A stretch of DNA of 64,000 nucleotides from Azolla caroliniana (Eukaryota > Polypodiophyta), in contig JBHGNT010000013.1 of assembly GCA_043228905.1 (NCBI GenBank), positions 3,906,001-3,970,000 of the forward strand, given 5' to 3'. Below are positions 1 to 11,159 of this stretch, piece by piece. The translations under genes and the position numbers were made by a program. The stretch's first letter is position 1. Each line of letters begins with the position of its first letter. The notes under the pieces were generated by a model, which was not told the origin of the DNA, searched no databases, and saw only the letters and a program-made list of their open reading frames with translations.

Positions 1-63
1 TTCCGAACAGCTAGAAGACGCTCATTGTCACATTGGGCAACGCCGAACTGGAAGGGAAGCATC
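1..63 (+). pseudogene. Copia C gag fragment, left of gypsy A
   Basis: This short stretch is the left flank of gypsy A. It ends in gcatc at 59-63, and the right flank of gypsy A (12830-12834) begins with acatc, a 4-of-5 match to a target duplication. By position it is the upstream gag of copia C, whose zinc-knuckle part resumes at 12835. It is too short to identify from sequence alone. Confidence 0.45.
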
Positions 64-521
64 TTTTAGAGATAGTACTAGAGCCGGGGAGAATTATCAC
101 TAAAGAGAGAGAGAGAAAGAATTAGGATTAGTATTAAGAAGAGGAAAAGTGTGTGGAGACTCATGAGAAAATGAGAGAGAGAGAGAGAGAGAGAGAAGAG
201 AATGATGATAACAAGTGGTATACTATATGAAGAGAAGATACAAGAGTAGCTAGGAGGCTTAAGACTGGCGTTCAACCAAATTGGTTCTGAATAATGTCAT
301 GTGCCTCTATTTATAGTACTCTCAGGAGTACTCCTGAAATTTCTAGAATGTTCCAGAGTAATATGGAATATACATGAATTTCCTATGGTGAAATAATAAA
401 TGAAAATAATATTTTCATATTACAACGCATGCATGGTTTAATGGTAAGGGTTTAACCCATGTAATACAAGGTGATGAGTTCGAATAATTTTGGAGCCATA
501 CCATGATGCCATATCATGACA
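64..521 (-). repeat. Gypsy A 3' LTR
   Basis: The sequence aligns along its length with 12389-12829, including the GA-rich tract, the segment reading 'agatacaagagtagctagg' and the tail atatcatgaca. It is about 17 bp longer than the other LTR, mainly in the GA microsatellite at 170-200. Confidence 0.88.
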
Positions 522-565
522 CTATCCCCCCCTTTAAATGACGAGTGTTATGAGTCGTCTTTGAT

Positions 566-1675
566 TTAGGACCTAGGTTTGTCAAGATATTGACGATGGA
601 AGTCTTCAAGAAGAGCTCGAGCATTCACCAAATTCGTCACTGGTTCCCAAGTACGCTCGCTTGGACTATATCCTAGCCAATCGACCAAATAATAGAGCTT
701 TGTTGTGAACAATCTTGGAGTTGAGGATAGCAGCAACCTCATACTCAAGTCCATCTTCAAGTTCGATCAGGGGTGGAGCTGGTGTAATATGATCTGGAAT
801 AGTGTTGATAGGGTTCTAGGAGAGAACTATGAAATACCGGATGTATCCGTAGTTGCGGAGGTAGATCAAGGTGAAAAGTGACATCATTAATTTTTTGTTA
901 ATATGGAAAGGGCCGAACCGTCGATAATTCAGTTTTTCACACAATCGAGTAGTCTTGATGTATCATCGTAATAACCATACTTGATCTCCAATATTAAAAG
1001 AGGATGGAAGTTGATGACGATCCACATAGTCCTGTGTTTGCTGGGCGTGATGTAGGTGGGTAGATATTTATGCCTGAATTCTTCGTAACCACTCCAAATG
1101 ATCCTTTGCACTAGGATTTGTAGGTAACTCAGGAGTTTCTAACACACACCAGCGAGGATGATAGCCGATATAATTGTAGAATAGTGTAACCCTAGTAGAG
1201 GAGTGGATAGAATTATTATAAGCAAATTCAGCAAAGTGTAGAATATCTGCCCAATCATCTTGTTGATAGCTTAGGAAACACCGAAGATACTATTCCAGCG
1301 TTTGATTGGTGCGTTCTGCTTGTCCATCTGTTTGGGGATGATAGCCAGATGAGAGATTGCAGGTGACCTTGAGCATTTTAAAGATATGCTTCCAAAATTT
1401 AGAGATGAATTGCGGTCCACGATCACTGACGATACTGTCGGGAAGACCATGATGCCGAAATACTTCAGGCATAACAATTCCAAAAGTTTCTTCATTAGTG
1501 ATTTCTTAGTATAGGTATGAAATGTGTCATCTTAGTATATCGATCTACCATTGTTCAGATTGCATTGAAGCCCCATTCAGTCGAAAGATCTGCGATAAAA
1601 TCGAGAGAAATAGATTGCCATGGTTTTCTTGGGATCGATAATGGCTCCAAGAAACCATATGGATGATGTCACGGT
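566..1675 (-). pseudogene. Gypsy A integrase core and chromodomain (C-terminal pol)
   Basis: On the - strand the reading starts at the copia A junction with a segment similar to the linker before the gypsy integrase core (PRKPWQSISLDF followed by VDRYTKM). It continues through the [11 protein letters not shown] block at 1290-1472, which includes the second catalytic Asp, and the [12 protein letters not shown] block. A chromodomain (YYLVDWLGYSPSERTWEP) is at 566-760. Chromodomains in this position direct integration toward heterochromatin in known chromoviruses. Several frame changes and stops separate the blocks, so this is not one intact ORF. The zinc finger that should precede it is displaced to 9370-9480 by copia A. 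Confidence 0.85.
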
Positions 1676-2898
1676 TGTTGGCATAAAATTCTGACTCCTT
1701 CCAATTTGTATCCTAATATATAACCAATAACCTGACGATGTCGTGGTGTGGCGTGTCCACTGTGAGAAAAAGCGAGGTTCCACATGCATCGCTTGAAGTC
1801 ATGTACAAATAATAATAATTATTATTATATGTTGAAAGGTGTAGAGTTCGAGTCTCCCTTAGCCAATATCTAGGAACATTTTGTTCCCCTTGTTTTTTGT
1901 GATAAAGGTAATAGAAAAAAAAGCATGTAACGTTAAAATAAGCGTCTCTTTCCACTATAAGTGGGGAGGAATAGGGCCTATTATGGGGTCGCCCATTTTG
2001 CCTTAGGTGTGTACCACTAGGTTTTCATCTTCTCCTCCTCTTCTTCTTGGGTTAAGGTTTTGTAGCCTCCCTTTCTCCTTCTTCTTTTTCTTCTAGACTT
2101 GGGGTATCAAAGCTTCTTCTACCTCCTCATCATATTAGAGAACTTGGAATTTTAGGGTTTGTTAATTTACTTCTATTATTTTACTTCTTACTCAAGATAT
2201 TTTAGGGTTTGGATTTCCTAAAGAATGGCTTTTTGGCATCTTGATGGTAGCCAATTCGGTGGCCGATTGCGGAAGGGAGGGTGTACTGGCCCAAGGGCTA
2301 CTCCGAATAGAGGCAACATAGCTGTCAGAAATAGTCGAGGTTGGAGCCCATTAGACTCGCCTTCGCCAGATTATTTTTAGCCTTTGATAATTTCATAACC
2401 GATTGTTGTAAAAACCACCGAAATCGTGGTGTCCAGCCTAGAAATTCTAAGGAAAACAAAAACGCATTTTGATTCATAGCTGTTTTTGAATAATCATGAA
2501 ACTAATTCTATGTAAAAAAAAAGACCTACTGAAATCGTGGTATTAAACCTAACTATTGTTTAACGCCTATTTTATATCAAACTTATGTATATTTTCCCCA
2601 TATCTTTCTCTGGATCTCCCACTTTGTCACTCTTTTTATCTCCCCGGTCCAAGGCCCCGATAGTCCCATTCGAGCGACACACGCACGCAAAAGTCTACAA
2701 CAACGGTGTAAAAAGAGAGAGCTCCTTGATCATCTTATATAAAGCATCTCGAAGAGAGAGAGAGAGAGAACATAATAAAAAGCTTTCATTAAAGCTTAAA
2801 CCGTGTCTATCTTCTGTTTATTCTCATGACTTCCTTCTGTTTGCTGAGCTCATACGACTGGTCCTTGCACATATGTTTCCGCATATTCAATCACCAAC
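1676..2898 (+). repeat. Copia A 5' LTR (interrupted)
   Basis: Positions 1676-1737 match 7145-7236, with a gap of about 30 bp in this copy. About 2698-2898 matches the interrupted 3' LTR, including 'aacggtgtaaaaagagag', the GA tract and 'cattaaagcttaaaccgtg'. The roughly 960 bp between these parts is absent from the 3' LTR and is therefore an insertion. Confidence 0.8.
1738..2697. other. Unidentified ~960-bp insertion in copia A 5' LTR
   Basis: This block is absent from the 3' LTR of the same element. It is flanked on both sides by ACG. I see no convincing terminal inverted repeat, reverse transcriptase or transposase. It contains a tRNA-like B-box (GTTCGAGTCTC near 1847) and two related tracts around 'gaaatcgtggt' at about 2425 and 2532. 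It could be a non-autonomous DNA element or SINE-like sequence. Confidence 0.5.
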
Positions 2899-2911
2899 TG
2901 GTATTAGAGCG
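2899..2911 (+). other. Copia A primer-binding site
   Basis: TGGTATTAGAGCG lies immediately after the LTR end. It resembles the TGGTATCAGAGC sequence complementary to the 3' end of plant initiator tRNA-Met, the usual copia primer. Confidence 0.85.
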
Positions 2912-3000
2912 ACTTGCGGTTCGGCAGTAAAAAACAACAAAAAAAGAAAGGCTGAAAGGAAAAGACAAGGTCAGTAACATCTCACTTTCGAAGAAGAACA

Positions 3001-3860
3001 TGGCTTCAACATTTGGAACAAGACTTGAGTCAAGAAAATTGGATGGCAAAAACTTTGCCCTATGGAAGGAGATGATATAGGATGTGCTTGTCATCAGAAG
3101 ACAAGTCAAAGCTATTTGACATAATGAAAAATTTGCCTTGATGACAACTAAAGAGTGGATATCTACAGACGAAATCGCACGCTCCACCATCCGAATGCAT
3201 TTGGTCGAAAACGTCTACTTCAGCATGGCAAAAGAGACGACAACGTTCTCATTGTGGGAGAAGGTACAAGTGGTGCACGAAAAAAAGTCCTCATCTTCAA
3301 AACTGATTTTGATCAAATAACTGTTCAACTTGAAGATGAGAGAGACCGATCCGGCTACCTCCCACATCAACACCTTCAACCGGGTGTTGTCAAAACTTTC
3401 CTCACATAGGATCAACTTTGAAGAAGAAGTTAAAGCACTTGCCCCCCTATCGAGCTTACAGCCGAGTTGGGAGGTATTCTGCACGACGTATGCCAATAAC
3501 CGGCCAATCCTAAATCTGGATGAGATGATTGACCAAGTCCTCACTAAGGCCATTTGGCGAAAATCGATGGGACTCACCATCGATGAATCGGCAGAAGCCC
3601 ACTACTCGACCGAGTCGGTCAATCGATTGAGTCGATCAAGGGAACAAGCTGACAGAACTGGTCGACACCATAATTCATCTAAAACGAGGGGAGAACGACA
3701 ACAGTCGAAGTCGAGAATGGGCCGATCAGGAGAATTTTGCACACATTACAGAAAAGTTGGCCATAATGTTTCCGACTGCTAGTCTTTAAAAGGAAAGAGA
3801 GTGGTCGGCGATCCGAACGGAATCAAGGAAGACCCGACTCGGACCACTCTCTAGTCAGTA
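3001..3860 (+). pseudogene. Copia A gag
   Basis: The coding sequence begins with ATG at 3001 (MASTFGTRLESRKLDG, a typical copia gag opening, followed by FALWKEM) and runs through a UBN2-type gag core. It ends in a zinc knuckle around 3740-3790 (FCTHYRKVGHNVSDC, with His in place of the expected second Cys-side residue). It is broken by at least two TAG codons (near 3078 and at 3780-3782) and by frame changes around 3320-3340. The TAG at 3780 sits where copia knuckles usually have Trp after the last Cys, which fits TGG to TAG mutation. Confidence 0.85.
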
Positions 3861-3916
3861 GCCAAATCAACGTTGCCGACACCAGATCAGGAGTAGTTCT
3901 CTCCTTAGAGGATTGA

Positions 3917-5290
3917 ATGATCGGAGTAGTCCTCTATAGTGCACAAGATGTACAAACGTGGTTACTGGATTCTGGTGCCACATTCCACGTGACCCCTAAT
4001 ATTGAATGGTTTTTAAACTATTTAGTCGGCGCCAATGGCACAATCCGACTAGGCAATGGGCAAGAGTGCAGAATAGCAGGAGTTGGAAAAATACCAATTC
4101 AACTGTCAAATGGCAACACAATAATCCTACACCAAGTCCGGCACGTACCAAGTGTAGAGAGAGTCTGGTCTCCATCGGCATGGTAGATGAAGACGGGTAT
4201 CGAACGACTCTAAGTGAGTTGGCATGGATGATCAACCAAGGAAACTTGAAGATAGGAGGCGGGCACAAGTACAATAACTTGTATCCATTAATGGTGATCA
4301 ATCCAGAAGGGTTTGTGAATGTAGAAGAAAAAACCGACCCGAATCTATGGCATGGCCGACTCAGCCACATGTCTCAAGCTGGACTCGACCGACGGATGGC
4401 GGTTGGCTACATTCCAAGACTCCAAGCAAAGACCAACATTTGTGAGCATTGTCGATACCCGAAACAGACCCGGAGTCCGCACTCTCTATACTACGAGATG
4501 ATACAACAACCCCTTGAGCTCGTGCACATAGATATATGTGGGAACCAGTCGGGATACAAGGTGAAGACACTCCGATCTGACAACGGAGGTGCGTACACCT
4601 CCAGAGCCTTCAAACAGTACTTGCCCGACAAAGGGATCCGACCTCAAAAGATTGTTCCTTACACACCCATGCTGAATGGAGTGGCAGAATGGATCAACCA
4701 AATGATCGAAGAGAGGGTGACGGAAATGCTCCAGCAAGATGGACTAAACCTGGTGTTCTGGGCTGAGGAATTGCAAACGGTAGTATACCTAGTAAATCTG
4801 TCACCGTCGAAAGCAAGCATGCTCGAAGTGCCACATGCACTATGGTCAGGTAAACAACTAACCTACGATAGGCTATGTATATTTGGATGCGAGGCCTATG
4901 CATTCATCCCCAGGGAGAAAAGGACCAAGTTGGCACCCCCTACAATGAAGTGCATATTTCTCAGTTATGGAACTGATGGGGACTTCGACTATAGGCTATG
5001 GGACCCTGAGAACTGGAAATTGATCTGGAGTAGTGACGTAGTCTCCAATGAAGACTCTATCTTCTCTGAGTGGAACCAACAGAAAATAACTGGTAAAAGG
5101 GTATCCTTCAAAGACGACAGAGTTGTCATAGAAGGACTGACCCACCAGACCAACTCAAAGATTCGACATAAAGTCGAAATTCGAACAAGCCTACAACATA
5201 CCTGCCGACTCCGAATCGATAGGAAGTTTAAGAGGCGAACTCGAAGACAAAGTCATCAAAGACAAAGTCAAATCGACCAGAGTCGGGAAT
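3917..5290 (+). pseudogene. Copia A protease, GAG-pre-integrase and integrase
   Basis: The aspartic protease motif LLDSGATFHVT is at about 3963-3995. GAG-pre-integrase (LWHGRLSHMSQAGL with a following Cys pair) lies at 4345-4470. The integrase core shows HIDICG near 4525, a shortened core, then LRSDNGGAYTS and TPMLNGVAEWIN around 4570-4700. Between HIDICG and LRSDNGG the normal spacing is lost: about 40 residues that contain the conserved FIDD block are missing. After about 5080 the linker toward RT is recognisable but eroded. One frame change separates the protease from the integrase. Confidence 0.85.
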
Positions 5291-5559
5291 GATATAGTCC
5301 AACCGACCAAAACACTGGATATGGCTCAAATGAGACCCGAGTTGACCAAGTAGCCAAGGGAGAAGAACAATATGACACCGCCAAAATCTCATCATGTGGA
5401 CGGGTCAACCAACAAGACTCCTGACACAAGTGGTTCAACAACTGCCGATCGACCAACAAAGACGATCGAAGGATCCGAACCACTCATTTCGGCACCTAGG
5501 AGATCTGGACGAGCTTGAAGGCAAACAAAGTTTTATCAACCGGGCCTCGACTACGTCAA

Positions 5560-7000
5560 CTACACCAATGCAGGTGAACCAAGCACATACAATGAAGCTA
5601 TGGCCACACCAGATGCCGACACATGGCCGCAAGCCATGAAATCTGAAATGGACTCGATTCACAAGAATCAGACATGGGAGCTGGTTGAACTACTAGGTGG
5701 AAGAAAGCCGCTACCTTGCAAATGGGTTTTCCGATACAAATATGTATCTAACTCAGAGAAACCCAAGTACAAATCTCAGCTTGTCGCGAAAGGGTTCAAA
5801 CAAGAACATGGGGTAGACTACGACGAGATATTCTCACCAATAGACAAGATGACCACCCTCAGACTGCTACTAGGAGTCGTAGCAACAGAAGACCTAGAGC
5901 TCAAACATATGGATGTAAAGACGAGATTCTTACACGGAGATCTGAAAGAAGACATCTACATGTCTCAACCGGCAGGCTTCACGGTAGCGGGGGAGGAAAG
6001 TCACCTCGTATGTTGACTGAAGAAAAGTCTCTATGGCTTGATACAAGCGTTGAGGATGTGGTATCAGAAGTTTGACTCCTACATTAGGCAGCTTGGATAC
6101 CGACGATCAAACTCCGACCCATGCATGTATATTCGGCAACTGGCCGACGAGTTTAGGATTTATCTGATCCTATATGTTGAAGACATGCTAATTGCAGGAA
6201 ACAATAAAGTAGATCTCAGAAAGCTGAAGCGGAGCTTTCATGACAAGTTTGCGATGAAGGAACTTTGACAAGCCCGTCACATCCCGGGCACGAGGATTGA
6301 GCGAAATCGGACAGCCAAGACTCTCCAACTCTCCCATTCCAATTATATCTGGAAGGTGCTGAAGCACTTCAACATGAAGAATGCGAAGCCAACACCAACA
6401 TCGCTTCCAACGTCGATCCGACTATCAGACAAAGACTCTCCTTGAACGAACAAGGAGAGAGACCTTAGTGGAAAGATGCCCTACGCATCAACTGTTGGAA
6501 GTATAATGTACGCAGTGGTGGTGACTCGATCTGACCTCACCTATGCCGTAGGGGTGGACGGAAGCATTGGGAGGCCTTCAAGCACATCCTTAGGTATTTA
6601 AAAGGAACCATGGATGCACAACTGATTTTGGTTTGACAACCTCAACCGAAGTCGAAGGCTACACTAACTTTGAGTCGGAAATACGGACAATCGGAAGTCA
6701 ACATCATGCTACTTCTTCACATATGGTGGTGGTGCGATATCATGGAGGTCTAAACTTCAAGAGTGCACAACTCTGTCGACGACAGAGGCCGAGTACATAG
6801 CAACATCGGAGGCAGCGAAGGAAGCGATTTGCTTGCACCGACAGTTTGGCGACTTCTTAGCCCACAAGCCGAATCAACCGACCAGCGCCGACCATCTATT
6901 GGAACTCACAAAGCGTAATTCACCTCATCAACAATCCTATCTATCACGCAGAGGAAAATCATATTGAGGTGCGGTACTGTTAATTTTAATTAGGATAGAC
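5560..7000 (+). pseudogene. Copia A reverse transcriptase and RNase H
   Basis: The RT starts near 5597 with the EAMATPDADTWPQAMKSEMDSI block and continues through KWVFRYKYVS, YDEIFSPIDKMTTLR and HMDVKTRFLHGDLKEDIYM. After a stop at 6014-6016 and a frame step it resumes with SDPCMYIRQ and the catalytic box as YVEDML, where the usual YVDDML has one Asp replaced by Glu. RNase H remnants (TEAEYIATSEAAKEAI, near 6780) lead to the purine tract before the 3' LTR. The polyprotein is not functional as read. Confidence 0.87.
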
Positions 7001-7342
7001 ATTGAACACATCTTTACCGACTCAGCCACATGCTGACTTACTTGTTAATATAAATTTAGAGGAATTTTGTAATCTAGGTTTATGGGGGAGATAACCCCAA
7101 ACACTTGTACATGCAGGAAAGAATAGTCCTTTTACAAGGGAGTTTGTTGGAATAAAAGTTTGACTACTTCCAATTTGTATCCTAGTGTGAACTCGTCGAA
7201 AGAGTTAGGGCTTAGTATATAAGCAATAACCTAACGGTGTAAAAAGAGAGAGCTCCTTCATCCTCTTATATAGTGCGTCCCTGAGAGAGAGAGAGAGAGA
7301 GGGAGGGAGGGAGAGAGAGAGAGAGAGAACATAATAACAAAG

Positions 7343-7580
7343 TGTTGAGAGAAAAGCTCAACATTCGGTGCGTAATTGGGTGTGTAACCCAGTGTGTAAA
7401 TTGGGTGCGTAAAACCATGCACACAATAGGCCGTAGCAGTGCGTAAACCACGAGGCCGTTAGAAAGATATTCCTCATAAGGGAATAAATTTTGGGAGTTT
7501 GTGTAGTAGGCTCATTTATGAGTGGTCAAGTACTGTTAGTACTTGTGTCTGCCCTATTGTCAGGGCTTGTATAAAAGGTG
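7343..7580 (+). repeat. Copia B 5' LTR (3'-truncated)
   Basis: It matches 8831-9068 closely, then stops at 'ataaaaggtg', where gag-like sequence begins. The distal ~170 bp of the LTR and the primer-binding site have been deleted. Confidence 0.88.
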
Positions 7581-7581
7581 G

Positions 7582-8830
7582 CTGATTACACCACCAAGAT
7601 CAAAGAAATCTGTGACTCTCTCGCCTCCGTCAACATGAATGTCGAGGAAGATGAAATGGTGCAGGTTTGTCCTCGTGCCTTGGCGTCAAAGTTCGGACCT
7701 TTTTGAACGACGGTCTGCACGAGGGAGATTACGCATTCGTTTTTGAGCTTCAGTCAACGTTGTTCGTAGAAGAAAACCACGCGGGTGTGTCGACGAGTGT
7801 GCACGTCGATGGCAAGATGCTTTAGATGGAGGATGATAGGCCCTGTGGTCGTGGTGGACGAGGAGGATCGGTGCGCAATGGAGGCAGCCGAAAAGAGCAG
7901 AATGTACGACATAATCGAGATGCCAGAAGCAATTCCGAACCCTCCACAAGTAGGGGGAGTCATGGCGGCGCCGGAAGACGACAAGAGAAGACTGTGCCGG
8001 AATGCTGGTACTCTGGCAAGAAAGGCCACAGGGAGAGCGAGTGTTGGAAGAAACAAGACGACTCGGAAAAAGCTGGACCGAGTGGAAGAGACGCAGGAAG
8101 GCGTCAAAGATTGTACTACGCTGAGGGCTCTGAACAAGCCGGAGATGGAGTGAGCCTTGCCTTTTGTAATGAAGCATAAGGCCAACTCAATGGCCGTGAA
8201 CACCTCGAAATCAAAGCGAGGTGTGGTATGTCGATTCCGGAGTGTCAAATCATATGACGAGTCACGAGGAATGGTTTTGGTACTTGGAGAAGCCGGAATC
8301 AAGAGGGGTTGTCGAAACGGGAGATGACACCCTGCATACCATTGAACATGTCGGTGGAGTTCCCCACAACCACGTCGGGTAGAAGGGGAAGCTTATGAAC
8401 ATTTCGCACGTCCCGACAATAACGAAGAACTTGGTGTTGGTCGGTCAGATCATCGACCAAGGTATGCAAGTTCGATTCACGCACCTCGGCTGCTTCATAG
8501 AAGAGGAAGGCAAAGTAATCGCGCAAAGGTGTCGTTAAGGGAGGATGTTTATCCTCGACACTAATCAAGCTGGAACCACGTTGTACGCGAAAGGACAAAA
8601 GGTCGAATCAGATATCGACCTGTGGCACAAGCGATTCGGCCACGTAAATTTCCCATGGCTTTGTGAAATGCAGATGAAGAACATTGGTTTCGGGTTGCCG
8701 AAATTTCATGGCCGGAATGGCCAAGTCTGCGAAGCCTGTATGAGGAGCGCAAGCGAGGCGTGAAGCCAGAAGGAACTAGAGCATAGATCTGGAAGAACGG
8801 ATGGAACCTCAAGTTGAGCTTGAGGAGGAG
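7582..8830 (+). pseudogene. Copia B gag and GAG-pre-integrase remnant
   Basis: The gag remnant starts without its N-terminus at about 7585 (YTTKIKEICDSLASV) and is frame-shifted. A CCHC zinc knuckle CWYSGKKGHRESECW lies at 8000-8048 with an unusual Ser in the second Cys position. A protease remnant follows at about 8222-8300 (VWYVDSGVSNHMTS). A GAG-pre-integrase HKRFGHVN block with a CEAC motif is at 8625-8745. It then joins directly to a purine tract (ttgaggaggag) and the 3' LTR. Confidence 0.82.
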
Positions 8831-9242
8831 TGTTGAGAGACAAGCTCAACATTCGGTGCATAATTGGGTGCGTAATCTAGTGCCTAAACTGGGTGCATAA
8901 AACTGTGCACACAAGAGGCTGTAGTGGTGCGTAAACCATGAGGCCATTAGAAAGATATTCCTCGTAAGGGAATAATTTTGGGAGTTTGTGTAGTAGGCTC
9001 ATTTATGAGCGGTCAAGTACTGTCAGTACTTGTGTCAGCCCTATTGTCAGGGCTTGTATGAAAGGTGCTCACTGAGTACGGTCTATGTACAGATTAAGTA
9101 TTATTTGAATTGATTTTCTGTGTATTCTCTCTCCCTCTCCCTCTCCATCTCTGTGTCTTCTGTGTTTTACCGAACTGTCTTGTTCCTTCGAACTGTGTAC
9201 TCTGTGTTTCGCATACGATTCTGCACAACGTATTCTTTTACA
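8831..9242 (+). repeat. Copia B 3' LTR
   Basis: It starts TGTTGAGAGACAAG after the purine tract TTGAGGAGGAG and ends TTTTACA before CAAAG. It is about 412 bp long and is the complete copy of the pair. Confidence 0.9.
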
Positions 9243-9369
9243 CAAAGCTTCCATTAAAGCTTAAACCGTGTTTATCTTCTGTTTATTTTGTTGCCTTCCT
9301 TCTATGTTGTTTGTTGAGCACATACAACTGGTCCTCACACATACGTTTCTGCATATTCAATCATCAACA

Positions 9370-10782
9370 ACATCTTCGCTCTACAACATGTACCACATTT
9401 CCGAACATAGTCTTCCACAAATCTCTGCATTTGAGGCCACCAAAATGATCGTTGTTCTAAATCCAACGTTGTAGTACTACCAAAATGTCCAGTTGTGTAT
9501 GTGTCATGACAGTTTTGTATTATTCAAAGGCGGCACGAACCATTGGGAACATACAAAACTTTCTTAAAGAAGAGTAATCCATTATGACATTCGAATTGCT
9601 GATAATCTATACCTGGTTGTTGTGATCATGAACAAGATACTTGAAAAGGATCGATTTGATCTAGAATAGCTTGAGAGAAAACATTCGTCTTCAAATCTTC
9701 ATGTATGGTATCAATAATGGGGGAATCCAATGGAGTGTCAAAGACCCACGTTGCTTCAAGTCATGCCGGATCAAGGATTACTTGCTTTTGATTGTCGAAG
9801 GCTGGATCACCAAGATGAGGAGCTAGATACGAGCATTGTGATAATGCATCCTCCTTCTCCTATTGCTTTCTTGGAAGCTATGTAATCTTGAAGTCAAAAT
9901 GGGTGAGGAATTGGGCCCACTGAACTTGTCATCTATTTAATACGCGAACATTCGGGAAGTAGGCAAGATTCTTGTGATCATTGAATACATGACTTGATGA
10001 GGAGATCCTTCTAAAAAATGCCTCCATTGTGCAAAAGAATCCACTATTGCTAAGAGCTCCTTGTCATGTATCTTGTAGTTGATTTCGGTGGTGTCAAATT
10101 TGCGTGTGTGGAAAGCCAACGAATGTAGCTTCTCATCGTCACCTTGTTGTGACAAAATACTACCGAGGGCGAAATCGTACGCGTTTGATTCAATGATAAA
10201 TGGTTTCTGTGGATCATCATGAGCTAATGTAAATGCTTTCTTGAGACCCTCAAAAGTTGTGTCTGCTTCCTTAGTCCAAACAAATGATTGCCCTTCTTTG
10301 TATGCTATGTGAGCGACAAAATAAACTTTGAGTAGTCCTGTATAAACTTGAGATAGAAGTTTGTGAATCCTAAAATGCATTGCACATCTTGCAATGAACG
10401 TGGTGTCTACCACTCCAACAAAGTTTGGACTTTAGCTGGATCCATAGAGATGCATTTCGCTGAGATGACATAGCCTAGAAATTCCACTTGATTACAGTCA
10501 AAGCTACAGTTTTCCATCTTTGCATAAAGAACATGTTCTCATAGTCATCTTAGTACTAATAGTACATGAGAATCATGCTCCTCTTGTGTCTTTGAATAAA
10601 CTAATAGATCATCCAAGTAGATAATCAAACAGATGTCCAAAAGATCTTGGAATATATCATTTGCCATGTGCTGGAAAACCGTTGGCGCATTGGTGAGGAT
10701 GAATGGCATAACCATACACTTGAAGTGCCCATATCGGGTGCGGAAAGCTGTCTTCCATTCGCTTCCCGGTCCAATCCGTATT
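9370..10782 (-). pseudogene. Gypsy A RT C-terminal half, RNase H and integrase zinc finger
   Basis: Read from right to left on the - strand: RT palm segments ([20 protein letters not shown], then the catalytic box as [10 protein letters not shown] near 10600), an RNase H domain at 9937-10413 (DFALGSILSQQG and ELLAIVDSFAQWRHFLEG), and an H2C2-type integrase zinc finger at about 9385-9500 (HDTYTTGHFG, WWPQM, CGTC). Stops and a frame change lie between the blocks at 10410-10620. The zinc finger is cut off from the integrase core at 1271-1675 by copia A. Confidence 0.87.
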
Positions 10783-11150
10783 GTTGAGGGATGGGGGGTG
10801 GAGTCAAGAACGACTCCACCCCCTTCCCAAGGGGGTTGAGCATGAAGAAACTAGAGTGAAAGAGAAAGAGAGAGAGACAAAACTATGTTGAGAGGAAAAC
10901 TAGTGTTTCATTCATGTCCCCTATGGTGGGGTTATATAGGTAAATTCCATGAGGGTTACAATCCAAGAACATCCATGAGGGTTGTAGGTTAGTTACATAA
11001 CCTTGTAACAACCTACCCACTTTACATATTAATATACTCACTCACTCATGTGCACATTTGCACATACACTTACACATGTCTTTTAACACAAAGACTTCAC
11101 TTATCTATCCATGTACCAACACACTATACTATCAATTTTCACGGATAACA
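10783..11150. other. Insertion or solo-LTR-like block between gypsy A RT and gag
   Basis: Gypsy A protease and the N-terminal RT are missing here. The block holds a GC-rich inverted repeat around 'gggtggagtc...gactccaccc' (10797-10821), a GA tract, a reversed TATA-like element (ttatatagg) and repeated 'cacatttgcacatac' tracts. It resembles the sequence at 39880-40320 in general composition. Exact borders and target duplication were not found. Confidence 0.45.
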
Positions 11151-11159
11151 CGTACAAGG

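Larger units (their letters stand above)
7343..9242 (+). mobile_element. Copia B: internally deleted copia element in copia A LTR
   Basis: It starts TGTTGAGAG and ends TTTTACA, with perfect 5-bp target duplications CAAAG at 7338-7342 and 9243-9247. The internal region keeps part of gag and the GAG-pre-integrase. All of integrase, RT and RNase H are missing. Protein-level similarity to copia H (for example KIKEICDSL against KIKELCDSL, and DEMVQVC against DEMVQIC) shows that the two belong to one lineage. Confidence 0.93.
1676..9369 (+). mobile_element. Copia A: Ty1/copia element nested in the gypsy A integrase
   Basis: The 5' LTR starts TGTTGGCATAAAA at 1676 and the 3' LTR starts TGTTGGAATAAAA at 7145, directly after a purine tract (aagggagtt). 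A primer-binding site TGGTATTAGAGCG follows the 5' LTR. Internal + strand blocks read gag, protease, integrase, RT and RNase H in copia order. Gypsy A integrase coding sequence lies on both outer sides. I could not see a clean 5-bp target duplication. Both LTRs carry later insertions (about 1738-2697 and 7343-9242). Confidence 0.88.
7145..9369 (+). repeat. Copia A 3' LTR (interrupted by copia B)
   Basis: It runs TGTTGG...CAACA. Copia B (7343-9242) is inserted within it with target duplication CAAAG. The part after 9243 continues the LTR, matching 2780-2898 of the 5' copy. Confidence 0.85.

Noticed and set aside
78-275. Leu/Ser-rich frame in the gypsy A LTR
   Set aside because: It is the complement of a GA microsatellite in an LTR.
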